From the NCBI RefSeq assembly GCF_001039355.2, contig NW_019775900.1, positions 89,883 to 111,069 of the forward strand: 21,187 nucleotides of DNA, in the 5' to 3' direction. Positions within the stretch are counted from its first letter, which is position 1. Every line of letters begins with the position of its first letter. The position numbers were made by a program, and so were the translations under genes. This DNA comes from Lingula anatina. Taxonomy: Eukaryota > Brachiopoda > Lingulata > Lingulida > Lingulidae. Under the pieces are notes generated by a model that saw only the letters and a program-made list of their open reading frames with translations, was not told the DNA's origin and ran no database searches. Positions 19,124 through 21,187 of this stretch are shown here, in pieces.

Positions 19124-19769
19124 TTAGATACTCGCAGACAGCAACCTGTTCCCATTGCCAATGAAATCCAAGGACATGTCTTCATAGAAAATTCTCAAAC
19201 TGAAAGAAAAAGCATATTCCAATGCAGATAAAGATGTTAACGTTGCATATAATTATTTATGATTTGAAAAAAAATCACCTCCAAATTGCTGAAAATTAAT
19301 GTTTCGCTTAAGTTAAAGTTTTAATTTTTTCTTTATTTTTCTTTAATCATTTTTTCTTTTTTATTTATTTACTTTTATTTATTTATTTCTTTATTTATTT
19401 TGATGACATTGCTAAACGAAGACACATGAGGCACGTATCCATATAACAAGTGCTTTGTATGAGAAGTCTTACTTAGAAAGTGAATTAAGGTAACTCAAAT
19501 TGATAGTAGAATTAGCAGTGATAATAATCTTAAAATTTTAATCTCTCGTTTCGTTTGAGTAAATTAGATCACAGATTCTCGGTGCAGTGCACTTACTTGT
19601 CAGCCTCAACTCCGAGCTTAGAGAGCACAATGTTGGCAATTGCTGTGTTGTACTTGGAATTGTTAGCTTGATTAAACCTTCCCGCCGCCTTAATGCTGAT
19701 TATAGCAATGGGGACATTTTTACAGTCCTTGTACATTGTCGCGTTGGGCCGCATTATGATTATAATATC
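19124..19769 (-). CDS. MIF-D, divergent MIF family gene (exons 2 and 3 only)
   Basis: Exon 2 is 19597-19769 (173 nt, after TTATTGCAG, ending in GTAAGT) and exon 3 is 19124-19199 (76 nt, after TTTCAG, ending TAA). Both have exactly the lengths and phases of MIF-A and MIF-B. The product reads MRPNATMYKDCKNVPIAI, then AAGRFNQANNSKYNTAIAN, and in exon 3 LRIFYEDMSLDFIGNGNR. This is a subfamily distinct from MIF-A/B (CxxC positions are IAII; Tyr95 position is Arg). No exon 1 beginning Met-Pro was found to the right of it in the window. It may lie outside, or the gene may be incomplete. Confidence 0.75.
19320..19402. repeat. T-rich (TTTA/TTTC)n low-complexity tract
   Basis: Pyrimidine-rich, loosely repeated TTTA and TTTC units in the intron between MIF-D exons 3 and 2. 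Not seen in unit 1. Confidence 0.8.
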
Positions 19770-19975
19770 CTGCAATAAGAATTTTAGTAGAAAAAAGAAA
19801 AAAAGAATGCTATACAAATCAGTGAGGCTATATTTTGCCAGAACATCAAAGCCGTCTCTCATGTTTTTATTCTCGAGTGGACCATTGGACATGACTAATT
19901 GTATTAGTTGTCATATTTTAACACTTTGAAAATATACATGGGATTTAGGGGACGTTTTATCTTACTAGAGGAAAG

Positions 19976-20155
19976 GGGTTATTCTCACACGCCTTGTAAA
20001 TTGTTGCGTTAGGCCACATTTTAAAAAAAGTTCATTTTAAAAAATAGAACTAAGAATTAAAGGAATGATAAAAAAAGAAGTGAGGTTATATTTTGCTGCA
20101 ACAGCAATGTTGTCACTAATGTACTTATTCTCGATTGGACCATTAACTAATAAAA
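19976..20155 (-). pseudogene. Local partial duplicate of MIF-D exon 2 and its upstream sequence
   Basis: On the minus strand it contains MWPNATIYKACENNPF (about 19976-20020), related to MRPNATMYKDCKNVPI of MIF-D exon 2, with no acceptor or rest of exon. It is preceded by a block (20087-20152) related to 19830-19895 upstream of MIF-D. The two blocks keep the same order and spacing as the source, so about 180 bp was duplicated in tandem and has decayed. Confidence 0.55.
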
Positions 20156-20295
20156 GTGGTTGTCGTTTTTTTAGGACTTTTTATACGAAGGAACGCAATT
20201 CAAATCGGATTTTTAGACGTTTTTCGGCTTTGACGAAACGCTAACTTTTACTGGCTTTAGCACATTTATACATTAGCTATTCTTTAATGAGGTTA

Positions 20296-20895
20296 TACTG
20301 ACCAAAACTTCCAACGCAACGCTTGGGTTAATTGCAACACATCATTATCTTACGTTTAATTTAACAATACATAACAAAGATTCAAATCAAAAACACAGTT
20401 TCAGAGTCAGGAATGAAGAACAGATTTTTCCTGGTTTTATGTTCATTGCATCAGCTGAAGGCGCAATTCTGGATCACCGAAGTCAGTACCTAGTATGGCT
20501 TCCTCTGGCGTCACACACAGCCTGGATTCTGCGATGCATGGAGTCAATCTCGGTTGGCGGGGATGTGAGCTTCTCTCACATCTTATGACCTTTTAATTTT
20601 ATTTATGCCAACTTTTTGCTCCTAAAGCTGTTGTTATTACTTATAATTTTCTTAATTAATTTGGTTACACTTATTAACATACTTTATTAATTTTATATTA
20701 TGGCATTTATATAGTTGGGGAGATGTTATATTATCTCCCCATCAAGCAAAACGAGCTGCCCAAACGATAAAATCAAAACAACTTTCTGAGTTTTTAAGAT
20801 GTAGTTGATGTATTATGACTCAAAACCAATTTCCCATATTATGTACACCAAATATTTCAAAATTGTATGTGTTGCGTTGGAAATTTAGGTCAGTA
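20296..20895 (-). mobile_element. Internally deleted Tc1/mariner-like transposon
   Basis: Terminal inverted repeats: TACTGACCAAAACTTCCAAC at 20296 and the reverse complement of GTTGGAAATTTAGGTCAGTA ending at 20895, flanked on both sides by TA as expected for this superfamily. On the minus strand about 20475-20560 encodes EKLTSPPTEIDSMHRRIQAV then CDARGSHTRY and a stop, which resembles the conserved C-terminus of Tc1-like transposases. The rest of the transposase is gone; the 600-bp length is well under half of a full element. A perfect hairpin at 20716-20741 lies inside. Confidence 0.72.
20716..20741. repeat. Perfect 9-bp-stem hairpin
   Basis: TGGGGAGAT and ATCTCCCCA are separated by eight AT-rich bases, inside the transposon remnant. 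It may be a relic of a nested insertion. Confidence 0.6.
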
Positions 20896-21187
20896 TATTT
20901 TACGTATATTATACGAGCAGCAGTCCATATTTTCAAGGTTGAAACTTGCAGGACATGTAATGTTTATAGTTGAGAAAGTACATGTGATTGACATTAGTGT
21001 AAATAATTGCTTTTCAATATTCTAAAATAGCCTATTTCAGTTCATACGACAAATTTTATCATTTGGTTGACGGATAAGACCAAAACTACCGTTTCTGTGC
21101 GTTCAATCTTTAAAACCTAAGTATATAAAACCTGGTTATATTAAATGCCATATCAGCCTATACCCTGAAATATAGGGTACCCAGTTG
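20896..21187. other. Unassigned right edge
   Basis: AT-rich sequence with stops in every frame. No exon, repeat or regulatory pattern was recognised. Confidence 0.5.

Larger units (their letters stand above)
14800..20155. repeat. Tandem segmental duplication, unit 2
   Basis: Second, collinear copy of the block starting at about 9337. It differs by a CA microsatellite at its left part, loss of about 215 bp before the coiled-coil gene, a 632-bp inverted-repeat element replacing the flank after that gene, an expanded 36-bp minisatellite, a TTTA-rich stretch near 19320-19400 and a short local duplication at 19976-20155. Confidence 0.83.

Noticed and set aside
19593-19892. Uninterrupted 99-codon minus-strand frame as a whole protein
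   Set aside because: It reads through a polypyrimidine tract and the TTATTGCAG acceptor into MIF-D exon 2 and past its donor, so most of its N-terminal half is intron; only 19597-19769 is supported.
19830-19895. MSNGPLENK block as exon 1 of MIF-D
   Set aside because: No Pro after Met, no good donor, a wrong exit phase, and an intron that would be only about 60 bp. Kept as an observation, not a feature.
20716-20741. Hairpin as a transcription terminator
   Set aside because: The window is eukaryotic and the hairpin sits inside a transposon relic away from any gene end.

Overview
This is eukaryotic DNA from an animal. It is AT-rich, its genes are split by GT-AG introns, and it holds small DNA-transposon remnants, a CA microsatellite and a minisatellite. 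The encoded proteins are metazoan orthologues or family members: UFD1, CDC45 and MIF. No vertebrate-specific signal is present. A marine invertebrate, possibly a lophotrochozoan such as a mollusc, is my best guess, with low confidence. No bacterial-type genes, rRNA, tRNA or CRISPR were seen. Left third (about 0.8-8.8 kb): two housekeeping genes lie head to head. The first four coding exons of UFD1 run leftward (2259 to 783). CDC45 runs rightward (2625 to 8828) in 15 recognisable coding exons. Their start codons are 365 bp apart, and the gap carries an ETS-like CCGGAAGT and an E2F-like site. The same divergent UFD1/CDC45 pairing exists in human 22q11.2, so this looks like ancient microsynteny. 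CDC45 is incomplete: about 130 central residues that should be encoded between exons at 5668 and 7125 are absent, the flanking exons are out of phase, and that gap is filled by two transposon-like insertions and an ambiguous base. A second copy of one of these foldback elements sits in an earlier CDC45 intron. Right two thirds (about 9.3-20.2 kb): this is a diverged tandem duplication with a period of about 5.3-5.5 kb. Each unit holds, left to right, a three-exon macrophage migration inhibitory factor (MIF)-type gene on the minus strand, a single-exon gene for a coiled-coil protein with two membrane segments on the plus strand, and the last two exons of a second, different MIF-type gene on the minus strand. 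In unit 1 the first MIF gene (MIF-A) and the coiled-coil gene are intact and the second MIF (MIF-C) is decayed. In unit 2 the first MIF (MIF-B) is intact, the coiled-coil copy is a pseudogene, and the second MIF (MIF-D) keeps intact exons 2 and 3 while its first exon is not found. MIF-A has two intact candidate last exons that would give different C-termini; in MIF-B the second has lost its splice acceptor. Both MIF-A and MIF-B have an open in-frame upstream extension resembling a mitochondrial presequence. Right edge (about 20.3-20.9 kb): an internally deleted Tc1-like transposon with both inverted repeats and the C-terminus of its transposase, followed by unassigned AT-rich DNA. Exon coordinates come from reading splice sites and from family alignments recalled from general knowledge; no search was run.
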